Shown here: positions 1-5,708 of the stretch, one piece after another
How the letters are laid out: each line of letters opens with the position of its first letter
Numbering within the stretch: position 1 is the stretch's first letter
Origin: Methanomicrobiales archaeon
GTDB lineage: Archaea > Halobacteriota > Methanomicrobia > Methanomicrobiales > Methanoculleaceae
Reading direction: 5' to 3'
Assembly: GCA_019136335.1 (NCBI GenBank)
Contig: JAGVUK010000075.1
Coordinates: forward strand, 1-8,585
Length of the DNA stretch: 8,585 nucleotides
The notes under the pieces: model-generated
The model's database searches: none
The model's input: the letters and a program-made list of their open reading frames with translations, nothing else
Told to the model about the DNA's origin: nothing
Position numbers and translations under genes: made by a program

Positions 1-364
1 GTCCCGGAACTCCCCGGAGTCCCCCCAACCGGCAGGACACTCGATGAATGCAGGAGAAACCTGCCGGCGCCATCGATGAACGCCTGATCAGCGGCTCCGG
101 CGCGGGCTCACGATACCCCCGGTCGCCGGCCGCACCGTGGGAGAGGTCGCCGGAGCACAGGATCAGGACCGCCCTGCATGACCCCCGCGTGAGGACCCGG
201 CCCGCACAGGCGAGGGTTCACCCCCCGGCCTGCTCATGCCCATCCACCGGCCGGAAGACCCCTCCCGGAAAAAACCACATGATGTCCACAGGGCCACATG
301 CATACCGGATGAAAAAGGGGGGGCCATTTTCATACGAAGGGCCGGAGCCCCGGTTAAACCCGCC
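1..364. other. Non-coding GC-rich stretch downstream of the aminomutase gene
   Basis: No reading frame here looks like a real protein: the open frames on both strands are rich in Arg, Pro, Gly and Ser, as expected from GC-rich non-coding DNA, and none has a convincing ribosome binding site. Visible structures near the left edge are an inverted repeat (CCGGCAGG at 29-36 with CCTGCCGG at 60-67), a small hairpin (GCAGG at 50-54 with CCTGC at 60-64) and a direct repeat TCGATGAA at 41-48 and 73-80. Two A-runs at 269-274 and 312-316 read as T-runs on the minus strand. The upstream neighbour is outside the window, so the first bases could belong to the end of another transcription unit. Confidence 0.6.
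269..316 (-). terminator. Possible oligo-T terminators after the aminomutase gene
   Basis: Reading the minus strand past the stop codon at 365-367, a C-run followed by TTTTT lies at 316-312, and a TTTTTT tract lies at 274-269. Archaeal RNA polymerase terminates at oligo-T tracts without needing a strong hairpin. These are the first T-runs after the gene, so they are reasonable terminator candidates, but nothing else supports them. Confidence 0.35.
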
Positions 365-1516
365 CTACAAAACCCCCGGGCTCTCGTCGGTCTCCCCAAG
401 GGTCCCTGCGATGCCGGCATCCGCGGCGTCGAGCAGGTCGCTCTCCCCGAAGTCGTCAAACCAGTAGGCCTGCGGGTTGCTCTTATAGACCATAAACCGC
501 CCGATATCCTCCGGGTCTGCCGCCTGGTTGTACTTGAAGTACGTGAACCCCCCGGTCTTCCCCACCACCTCGATCTTCCCGGTGGCATGGGACATAACAA
601 ACCTCGCCTGCTTCGAGAGCCCCGAACAGGTCGCCCGCGCCTGCTCGAATATCCGGTAGGACTCCTCCACCGGCACCGCAAACGCCCGGTTCCCCGTCGT
701 CGGCCGGCACTGGAAGACATAGTAGGGGTTGACCCCGATGAACGAGAGCCGCCCGAGAAGCCTCGACAGCACCGCCGGATCGTCGTTGATCCCGCGGATC
801 AGGGGCGTCTGGTTCATGACGACCGCTCCCGCGTCCTGCAGGAGCGCTATCGCCCGGCACGCCGCATCCGTCAGCTCGCGCGGGTGGTTGAACTGGGCCA
901 TGATGTAGACCAGGTTCTCCCCGTCGTGACACTCCCGGATCGCATCCACGAGGGCCGGATCGTTGATGATCCGGTACGGATCATACGCCGGCATCTTCGT
1001 CCCGATCCGGATGATCCGGACGTGCCTGATCTCCCGGAGCCGGTTGAGAATATCCCGCAGCCGGCCGGTATCAAGGACCAGGGGGTCGCCCCCCGTCAAG
1101 AGGACGTTCGTGATCTCCGGGTGATCCCGGATGTAGGCAAGCCCCCCCGAGACGTCACGGTTCACCTCGCGCGCATCCCCGATGAAGAGGCGCTTGCGGA
1201 AACAGTAGCGGCAGAACCCGCCGCAGAGGTCGCTCACGAGCATGAGAGCCGTCTCCCGGTATTTATGCTGCAGCCCCGGCGCCCGGGTGTACCGGTGCTC
1301 CGACGACGGGTCGAGACGGCCCCAGGGCTCAAGCTCATCCAGGGAGGGTATGATCAGCCGCCGGATGGGGTCCTTCGTATCCTCCCAGTCGATCAGCGAG
1401 AGGTAGTAGTCATTCGAGCGGAACGCAAAAAGGTCCAGCACCGGCGCGAGACGCGCGCGCTCCTGTGCGCCGATACCGGCGACCTTATCCAGTGATGTGA
1501 TATACGTCGGGTTCAT
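365..1516 (-). CDS. KamA-family radical SAM amino acid 2,3-aminomutase, substrate uncertain
   Basis: This 383-residue protein belongs to the lysine 2,3-aminomutase (KamA) family, which moves an amino group from C2 to C3 using an iron-sulfur cluster, S-adenosylmethionine and PLP. The radical SAM motif CxxxCxxC is intact (Cys98, Cys102, Cys105, in CGGFCRYCFRKR). GGDPL is at 142-146, and Lys314 in HATGK is the probable PLP lysine. It is shorter than classical KamA (about 415 residues) and has no cysteine after residue 297, so the C-terminal zinc site of the clostridial enzyme is missing. The aspartate that follows QC in the lysine enzyme is Arg271 here, and no aspartate lies just before Lys314, so lysine is an unlikely substrate. 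Glutamate, giving the osmolyte beta-glutamate, is a reasonable guess. No ablB acetyltransferase is adjacent. The ATG at 1516 follows a GGAAG ribosome binding site. Confidence 0.88.
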   Translation of the reverse strand: MNPTYITSLDKVAGIGAQERARLAPVLDLFAFRSNDYYLSLIDWEDTKDPIRRLIIPSLDELEPWGRLDPSSEHRYTRAPGLQHKYRETALMLVSDLCGGFCRYCFRKRLFIGDAREVNRDVSGGLAYIRDHPEITNVLLTGGDPLVLDTGRLRDILNRLREIRHVRIIRIGTKMPAYDPYRIINDPALVDAIRECHDGENLVYIMAQFNHPRELTDAACRAIALLQDAGAVVMNQTPLIRGINDDPAVLSRLLGRLSFIGVNPYYVFQCRPTTGNRAFAVPVEESYRIFEQARATCSGLSKQARFVMSHATGKIEVVGKTGGFTYFKYNQAADPEDIGRFMVYKSNPQAYWFDDFGESDLLDAADAGIAGTLGETDESPGVL

Positions 1517-1568
1517 AATCTTCCTTCACATCGACATCCCCTGCTGCGCGGCGCAACCGGGGACAGAC

Positions 1569-1618
1569 CTCATGAGAGCGTGAAGGACGGCGATCGGGTA
1601 TGATAAAGGGCTCATGAG
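1569..1618 (-). promoter_or_regulatory. Candidate promoter of the aminomutase gene with twin palindromic operator
   Basis: On the minus strand a TATA-like TTTATCAT (1607-1600) would place a transcription start near 1578, about 60 bases before the aminomutase ATG. The 8-base palindrome CTCATGAG occurs twice in the same orientation, at 1569-1576 and 1611-1618, and both copies continue as AG on the plus strand. One copy lies directly upstream of the TATA box and the other at the expected start site, 42 bases apart, or about four helical turns. This is the arrangement expected of a paired operator. Function is inferred; no regulator gene is adjacent. Confidence 0.4.
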
Positions 1619-1698
1619 AGTGCCGTGCTCCCATGCAGGAAACCATCGCCCGGATATGCACCGCAGGGTGCCGGGTTATATCAGGTATCAAAAGAGGG

Positions 1699-1720
1699 TC
1701 TTAAAATATATAATATTTTT
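1699..1720 (-). promoter_or_regulatory. AT-rich island, possible upstream promoter for the aminomutase gene
   Basis: A 22-base block of almost pure A and T sits between the arvC stop and the aminomutase gene. On the minus strand it reads AAAAATATTATATATTTTAA, a good match to an archaeal BRE plus TATA box, with a start expected near 1683. That would give a leader of about 165 bases, much longer than from the nearer box at 1600-1607. It could instead, or also, help end transcription from arvC. Confidence 0.4.
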
Positions 1721-1782
1721 GGGAAGAGCGGCGAGATCGCGCGAAAACAGGCCATTTTCCGCAGGAGGGCTGCAAATACCGC

Positions 1783-2157
1783 TTACTTCCTCTTTTTGGC
1801 CATGGAGAGGATATCCACCACGTACCTCCCCTCCTTCTCCAGTCCGACGACGACCTCGTCCGACCGCGCCAGTTTCTCGATATTCAGTTCGTACGAACCG
1901 GGGCCGAGGATACGGATACTCTCGATCCGCTCAAACACCTCGATCTCCGCTTTACGCCGATCCGCGCGGACCTCGAGCACGTCCTCGCCCGTATCCCGGG
2001 CAATCTCCTCGATCGTCTTCTCCTTCAGCACGTCGTCGTGCCGTTCGGCCTCACGGATGTAGAGAAACTTCTTCCCGCCGCAGCTCGGGCACCCCTTCAG
2101 TATCTTCGTCGAACCGTCCTCGAACTCCCTGCCGCATTGTGTACACTTGTGAGGCAT
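1783..2157 (-). CDS. arvC: ArvC-family zinc-ribbon protein
   Basis: The third gene of the minus-strand vesicle GTPase operon encodes 124 residues. An N-terminal zinc ribbon has Cys5-x2-Cys8 and Cys23-x2-Cys26. A charged alpha/beta region follows (about 40-115), and the protein ends in a basic KKRK tail. It has no signal peptide or membrane segment, so it should be cytosolic or a peripheral partner. In archaea this family is consistently linked to the small GTPase ArvA and to ArvB, and in Haloferax volcanii arvC is involved in extracellular vesicle formation; its biochemical role is unknown. It starts at ATG 2157, 15 bases after the arvB stop, with a GGGGTGA-like ribosome binding site in that gap. 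The family call rests on the zinc ribbon, the size and the neighbours; the exact function in a methanogen is inferred. Confidence 0.8.
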   Translation of the reverse strand: MPHKCTQCGREFEDGSTKILKGCPSCGGKKFLYIREAERHDDVLKEKTIEEIARDTGEDVLEVRADRRKAEIEVFERIESIRILGPGSYELNIEKLARSDEVVVGLEKEGRYVVDILSMAKKRK

Positions 2158-2172
2158 TCCCCGTCACCCCGC

Positions 2173-2550
2173 CTACCTCGAGGAGGAGACCCATGCGCTG
2201 ATGAGATCCTTCTCCTTCTTGAGCGTCTTGAGCTGGTTTGCGGGCCCGATCACGGTCAACCGGGTCTCAGAGCGTTTCCCCCCGAGAAGTTTGCTGAAAA
2301 ACCCGGTCGGCGCATCCCTGACGGGATAGGTCTCCATCTCGATCCCCGAGAACCCGTCCGGCGCAATCTCCCGCATCGTGATCTCGATGAGCTTGCTCTG
2401 TTCGTCCGGCGCAAGACCCTTCTCCAGGATAACGATGTTCCCCTCCATAACATCATCAAGGATCAGGCGAATCTTCTCCATTGCCGTGAGCCGATCAAGG
2501 CGCTCCGCCGAAATAAGGTCTATCTGTACACCCTGTATCATCTCCATCAC
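2173..2550 (-). CDS. arvB: ArvB-family protein (DUF2073)
   Basis: This 125-residue archaeal protein matches the DUF2073/ArvB family by size, composition and position between the GTPase and the zinc-ribbon gene. It has no cysteine pairs, signal peptide or membrane helix. The N-terminal half (about 8-40) looks helical and the middle (about 38-80) mixed alpha/beta. A basic segment around GGKRSETR (90-97) is followed by a short C-terminal domain. In Haloferax volcanii arvB shares an operon with arvA and takes part in vesicle formation; no activity is known. The start is ambiguous. The GTG at 2550 overlaps the arvA stop as GTGA, while the very next codon is ATG (2547) and overlaps it as TGATG. Either implies tight translational coupling to arvA. 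Confidence 0.8.
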   Translation of the reverse strand: MMEMIQGVQIDLISAERLDRLTAMEKIRLILDDVMEGNIVILEKGLAPDEQSKLIEITMREIAPDGFSGIEMETYPVRDAPTGFFSKLLGGKRSETRLTVIGPANQLKTLKKEKDLISAWVSSSR

Positions 2551-3188
2551 CCAAAGTATGACGTCATCTTCTCGTACAACTCATCCACGTTGTTCCCCTC
2601 AAGACCCGATATCGATATCACGGGGTGCTGGGGAAACGCACTCTTGATCCGCGCGGGAGAAGCGTCGGGAAGATCGTTCTTGTTTGCGACGATCAGGACC
2701 GGGAGCTTCCGGCTCTCGATGATCCCGACAAGCATGATGTTCACCTGCTGGAACGGATCCTGCGTGGCATCAAGCATGTAGATGACGCCGTCGATATCCT
2801 CGCGGAGCCAGTGCATCGCCTCGGCCACGCCCTCCGTCGCCTCCCGGGCCCGCTTGACCGCCTCCTCCTTCTCGATCCCGTACTCGACGAACTCGTTATA
2901 GTCGATCTTGGTCGTCACGCCCGGCGTATCGACGATATCGATCGTGACCGAGTGACCGTTCTGGCTCGATATGGTGATATCCTCCTTGCGCCGCACGCGG
3001 CGGGTCTCGTGAGGCACCTCGCTGACCGGCCCGACTGCATCTCCCGTCCAATCCCGCACAATCCTGTTTGCGAGCGTCGTCTTGCCTGCATTGGGAGGCC
3101 CGTAGATCCCGATGCGGCAGGTCCGCCTCTTAAAGAACGCATTCAGGAACTGCGAGATCTTTTGTTTTGTACGAACTAAGAACTTCAT
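2547..3188 (-). CDS. arvA: Era-like small GTPase, ArvA family (archaeal vesicle GTPase)
   Basis: This 213-residue TRAFAC-class GTPase has all the usual motifs. G1 is GPPNAGKT (30-37), Thr62 in HETRR is a candidate G2, G3 is DTPG (87-90), G4 is NKND (169-172) and the G5 region is SISG (192-195). It lacks the C-terminal KH domain of true Era and is followed by arvB and arvC, which fits the ArvA family. In Haloferax volcanii that GTPase drives extracellular vesicle formation. The first 22 residues are basic with hydrophobics at Leu4, Ile11, Leu15 and Phe18, so they could form an amphipathic membrane-binding helix. It starts at ATG 3188 behind a strong GGAGGGTG site (3200-3193). It is first in its operon and transcribed away from the CBS-protein operon. 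Vesicle function in this organism is inferred from family and gene order. Confidence 0.85.
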   Translation of the reverse strand: MKFLVRTKQKISQFLNAFFKRRTCRIGIYGPPNAGKTTLANRIVRDWTGDAVGPVSEVPHETRRVRRKEDITISSQNGHSVTIDIVDTPGVTTKIDYNEFVEYGIEKEEAVKRAREATEGVAEAMHWLREDIDGVIYMLDATQDPFQQVNIMLVGIIESRKLPVLIVANKNDLPDASPARIKSAFPQHPVISISGLEGNNVDELYEKMTSYFG

Positions 3189-3244
3189 TTAGCACCCTCC
3201 GATAGGCCGATTCACCTACACTTGAGTGAGTATGGCACCCGGGA

Positions 3245-3254
3245 ATAAATATAA
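3245..3254 (-). promoter_or_regulatory. TATA box of the arvABC operon
   Basis: Within the AT-rich block 3244-3260 the minus strand reads TTATATTTAT (3254-3245), an archaeal TATA box. A start about 25 bases downstream, near 3223, would leave a leader of roughly 35 bases that contains the GGAGGGTG ribosome binding site of arvA. No other minus-strand box is as close. Confidence 0.6.
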
Positions 3255-3276
3255 TTATATGTTCCATCCGGCGCAT

Positions 3277-3293
3277 TCTCCTCAAATTGGAGA
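3277..3293. repeat. Inverted repeat in the divergent control region
   Basis: TCTCC (3277-3281) and GGAGA (3289-3293) form 5-base arms around a 7-base AT-rich centre. It lies upstream of both divergent promoters, about 30 bases from each TATA box, where a shared regulator could act. A related string ATTC(T)CCTCA is found here at 3275-3284 and again, without the extra T, at 3302-3310. Low-information arms make chance possible. Confidence 0.3.
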
Positions 3294-3298
3294 CAAAC

Positions 3299-3323
3299 AG
3301 AATTCCTCAGACGAGAGAATTCT
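3299..3323. promoter_or_regulatory. Dyad operator candidate abutting the CBS-operon TATA box
   Basis: AGAATTC (3299-3305) and its exact reverse complement GAATTCT (3317-3323) are separated by 11 bases. The right arm occupies the position where TFB would contact the BRE, directly against the TATA box TTTTATAC. A protein bound here would be expected to block or recruit TBP/TFB. This is inferred from position and symmetry only. Confidence 0.45.
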
Positions 3324-3330
3324 TTTATAC
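3323..3330 (+). promoter_or_regulatory. TATA box of the CBS-protein operon
   Basis: TTTTATAC is the best plus-strand TATA-like element upstream of the first CBS gene. It predicts a start near 3353 and a leader of about 45 bases that carries an AGGAG ribosome binding site (3387-3391), 6 bases before the ATG at 3398. Confidence 0.6.
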
Positions 3331-3397
3331 TGCAAAAACCTAGATACACTTGCACCTGGAAAATCGGCTCTTACAGCGACCAGATTAGGAGAATCCC

Positions 3398-3961
3398 ATG
3401 ATGAATAATAGCGATGCCATCCACTTCGAGACGCGGGTACCAATCAGGGAGGTCATGCGGAGCCATCCAACGACCGTCGATGTGGGGGAGACAGTCGCCC
3501 GTGCGGCGCAGACCATGTGCCGCGACGAGGTCGGCAGTTGTATCGTACTGCAAAACAGCCTGCCCATCGGGATCGTCACAGAGGAGGACATCAACTGTAA
3601 AGTCGTGGCAAAGGACGTAAAACCGGGCAGCGTTCGCGTCGACGGGATTATGAGCACCCCGCTGATCACGATCGGTGCCGACAAGATGGTAGGGGATGCC
3701 GTGGCAATGATGGTGAAGCACCGCGTCCGCCGGCTCCCTGTCGTTGAGAACCAGCGGGTCATCGGGATCGTCACGGTCAGGGATATCCTCACCGTCGCGG
3801 CCGAGGTGAACGAACTGCTGGCGGATCTCATCGAGATCAACCGCGAGGAAGAGTACACCATGGGCGTCTGCGACCGGTGCGGGAACATGTCCGACGACTT
3901 ATCAAGGGTCGACAACCTTATGCTCTGCCACGCCTGTCGGGAGGAGGAGCAGTTGCTATGA
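3398..3961 (+). CDS. Two-CBS protein with C-terminal zinc ribbon
   Basis: The first gene of the CBS operon encodes 187 residues. A CBS pair covers about 14-72 and 80-138, enough to form one Bateman module that binds an adenine nucleotide or similar ligand. Both domains keep the nucleotide-contact motif (GIVTEED at 58-64 and GIVTVRD at 123-129). After a helical linker the C-terminus carries a zinc ribbon, Cys158-x2-Cys161 and Cys177-x2-Cys180. This is the only member of the operon with a possible nucleic-acid or protein-docking module, so it may be the output subunit. No signal peptide or membrane helix is seen. ATG 3398 follows AGGAG with 6-base spacing; a second ATG directly after it is possible. 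The stop overlaps the next start as ATGA. The domain assignment is secure; ligand and target are unknown. Confidence 0.9.
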   Translation: MMNNSDAIHFETRVPIREVMRSHPTTVDVGETVARAAQTMCRDEVGSCIVLQNSLPIGIVTEEDINCKVVAKDVKPGSVRVDGIMSTPLITIGADKMVGDAVAMMVKHRVRRLPVVENQRVIGIVTVRDILTVAAEVNELLADLIEINREEEYTMGVCDRCGNMSDDLSRVDNLMLCHACREEEQLL

Positions 3962-4713
3962 AAACGGCCGCGAACCTGATGGTGAGTATACCCACCCTGC
4001 GCTACGACGACTACGTCACGAAAGCACGGAGCGTTCTGCGGGACGACGTCTTTCGCGAACTCTACGTCGTGGACGAGAAAGACCGGCTGGTAGGCTATCT
4101 CGACATATCCGACGTCCTGCGGGTCATGGACACCAAGTCCAACGTCACCATCAAAGGGTTTGTCAGGGAGGCCGCCCGGGTCGCCCCGGATACGCCCCTC
4201 GCGGAGGTCGGCCGCGCCATCATGAACGCCCGCACGAACAGTGCCGCGGTCGTCGACGAAGACGGCGTCTTCCTGGGCGGAGTGCTCTTCTCGGAGCTCT
4301 TCCCCGTCCTGATCTCCCGCCGCGACATCCCCGGCAGGGTCAAAGACGCCATGTCGCGGGAACCCGTCACCTGCGCACCCGAAGAACCCATCCACCGCAT
4401 CTATAACCTGATTGTTGCAAGTGGCTTTATCGCGTTCCCGGTGGTGCAGAAGAGAGAGCCCATCGGCATCATCTCCCGCCGGGACCTCCTGCGCGCCGGG
4501 AACGTCCGCATATCAGTGAAGAATCAGGCCGACACCACCGTGGACCGGGTGATGACGACCCCCGTCATCACGGTGACGCCCGACGACCCGGTCGCGACGG
4601 CGGCGCGGCTGATGGTCGACCACGATATCAGCATCCTTCCGGTCGTCGACGAGAAGAAGAAGATCGTCGGCGTCATCGACCGTCACGACGTCTCAAGTTG
4701 CCTCACCCCGTGA
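3958..4713 (+). CDS. Four-CBS-domain protein
   Basis: This 251-residue protein is built of four CBS domains at about 1-57, 64-120, 127-180 and 195-248, that is, two Bateman modules and nothing else. Only the third domain keeps the full G-h-x-[S/T]-x-x-D ligand motif (GIISRRD, 170-176). In the first (GYLDISD) and fourth (GVIDRHD) the Ser/Thr is Asp, and the second (GGVLFSE) lacks the motif. It may therefore bind one ligand or act mainly as a structural partner. The open frame extends upstream into the previous gene, but the ATG at 3958 is the likely start. It overlaps the preceding stop as ATGA and follows a GGAGGAGGAG ribosome binding site, and the homologous domain begins right after it. Confidence 0.9.
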   Translation: MKTAANLMVSIPTLRYDDYVTKARSVLRDDVFRELYVVDEKDRLVGYLDISDVLRVMDTKSNVTIKGFVREAARVAPDTPLAEVGRAIMNARTNSAAVVDEDGVFLGGVLFSELFPVLISRRDIPGRVKDAMSREPVTCAPEEPIHRIYNLIVASGFIAFPVVQKREPIGIISRRDLLRAGNVRISVKNQADTTVDRVMTTPVITVTPDDPVATAARLMVDHDISILPVVDEKKKIVGVIDRHDVSSCLTP

Positions 4714-4752
4714 GGGCATCCCCAGATACCATATCCCCAGAGGAGTGATACC

Positions 4753-5700
4753 ATGCAACCGAACTCGAATAACGCAGATAAGAAACCGGCTGATCGGCTC
4801 CTGAAGATGCCGGGCAAACGTGATCGCGGGCCAATCGACTTTAAAACAAGGATCGCCGGCTACGAAGGCGAGATCATGGCGATCGCCACAAAGAACGTCG
4901 TCACGGCGCAGCGGACCACCACGATCATCCAGGCGGTCGGGATCATGACCCGGGAAGGGTTTCGCCGGCTGCCGCTCGTCGATGCGGGAACGCACCGGCT
5001 GCGGGGGATCGTGACCGTCAGCGACATCATCGATTTCATGGGCGGCGGCGACAAGTTCAACCTCGTGCAGGTGAAGCACGGGGGCAACTTCCTTGCCGCC
5101 GTCAACGAGGAACTCCGCGAGATCATGACCCCGCAGCCGGTCACCATGCCGGCTACCGGGAGGATCGCCGACGCGGTCGATATCATCGTCAACCGCAACG
5201 TCGGCGGGATCCCCATCACCGACGCCGAAGGAAACCTCAAGGGCATCGTGACCGAACGTGACGTGATGAAGGTGCTCGCCACCGAGCACTCGGGCCGCAG
5301 GGTCGAGGACGTCATGCGGTCGTCGGTCCGCGTCACGAGCCCCGACACCCCGATCGGCAGCGTCTGCAGGGAGATGGTGAAATGCAGGTTCCGGCGGCTC
5401 CCGGTCGTCGTGGACGACGTCCTCTGCGGCATCGTTACCGCCACCGACATCATGAGTTATCTCGGGAAGGGCAGGGCCTTCGAGCAGTTGACGACCGGGG
5501 ATTCCGCCGAGGTGATGGGAGCGCCGGTGCGGTCGCTCCTCTCCGGGGAACTCTACACCACCACACCGGACCGGAACATCCACGACATCGCCGTCGAGAT
5601 GATCCAGAGACGCATCGGGGCGTTCCCCGTCATAGAGGACTCCCGCCTCGTCGGGCTCGTGACGGAGTATGATCTTGTGAAAGCATTTGCAGAGGAGTGA
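4753..5700 (+). CDS. Four-CBS-domain protein with basic N-terminal extension
   Basis: This 315-residue protein has a polar, basic N-terminal extension of about 40 residues followed by four CBS domains (about 42-96, 121-176, 184-237, 255-313). All four keep the nucleotide-contact motif: GIVTVSD (85-91), GIVTERD (164-170), GIVTATD (226-232) and GLVTEYD (301-307). It therefore looks like the most competent ligand binder of the set. No membrane segment or enzyme domain is present. ATG 4753 follows an AGAGGAG ribosome binding site. The 39-base gap after the previous gene is the largest in the operon and contains GATACCAT twice (4725-4732, and 4747-4754 across the start codon), but no clear promoter, so co-transcription is likely. 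The cellular target is unknown. Confidence 0.9.
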   Translation: MQPNSNNADKKPADRLLKMPGKRDRGPIDFKTRIAGYEGEIMAIATKNVVTAQRTTTIIQAVGIMTREGFRRLPLVDAGTHRLRGIVTVSDIIDFMGGGDKFNLVQVKHGGNFLAAVNEELREIMTPQPVTMPATGRIADAVDIIVNRNVGGIPITDAEGNLKGIVTERDVMKVLATEHSGRRVEDVMRSSVRVTSPDTPIGSVCREMVKCRFRRLPVVVDDVLCGIVTATDIMSYLGKGRAFEQLTTGDSAEVMGAPVRSLLSGELYTTTPDRNIHDIAVEMIQRRIGAFPVIEDSRLVGLVTEYDLVKAFAEE

Positions 5701-5708
5701 TTGAGTGT

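Noticed and set aside
236..1495. A 419-codon plus-strand open frame
   Set aside because: It is antisense to the radical SAM gene, whose cluster cysteines and PLP lysine prove the other strand. The plus-strand product is Arg/Pro/Asp-rich with no recognisable domain.
1485..1691. A 68-codon minus-strand frame upstream of and overlapping the aminomutase start
   Set aside because: It starts at TTG without a ribosome binding site, its composition looks random, and it covers the candidate operator; a leader peptide cannot be excluded but is unsupported.
3226..3408. A 60-codon plus-strand frame in the divergent control region
   Set aside because: It covers both promoters and has no ribosome binding site or conserved features.
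3877..3957. A 27-residue N-terminal extension of the second CBS protein
   Set aside because: It would lie within the zinc-ribbon coding region of the previous gene. The ATG at 3958 has a strong ribosome binding site and an ATGA overlap.
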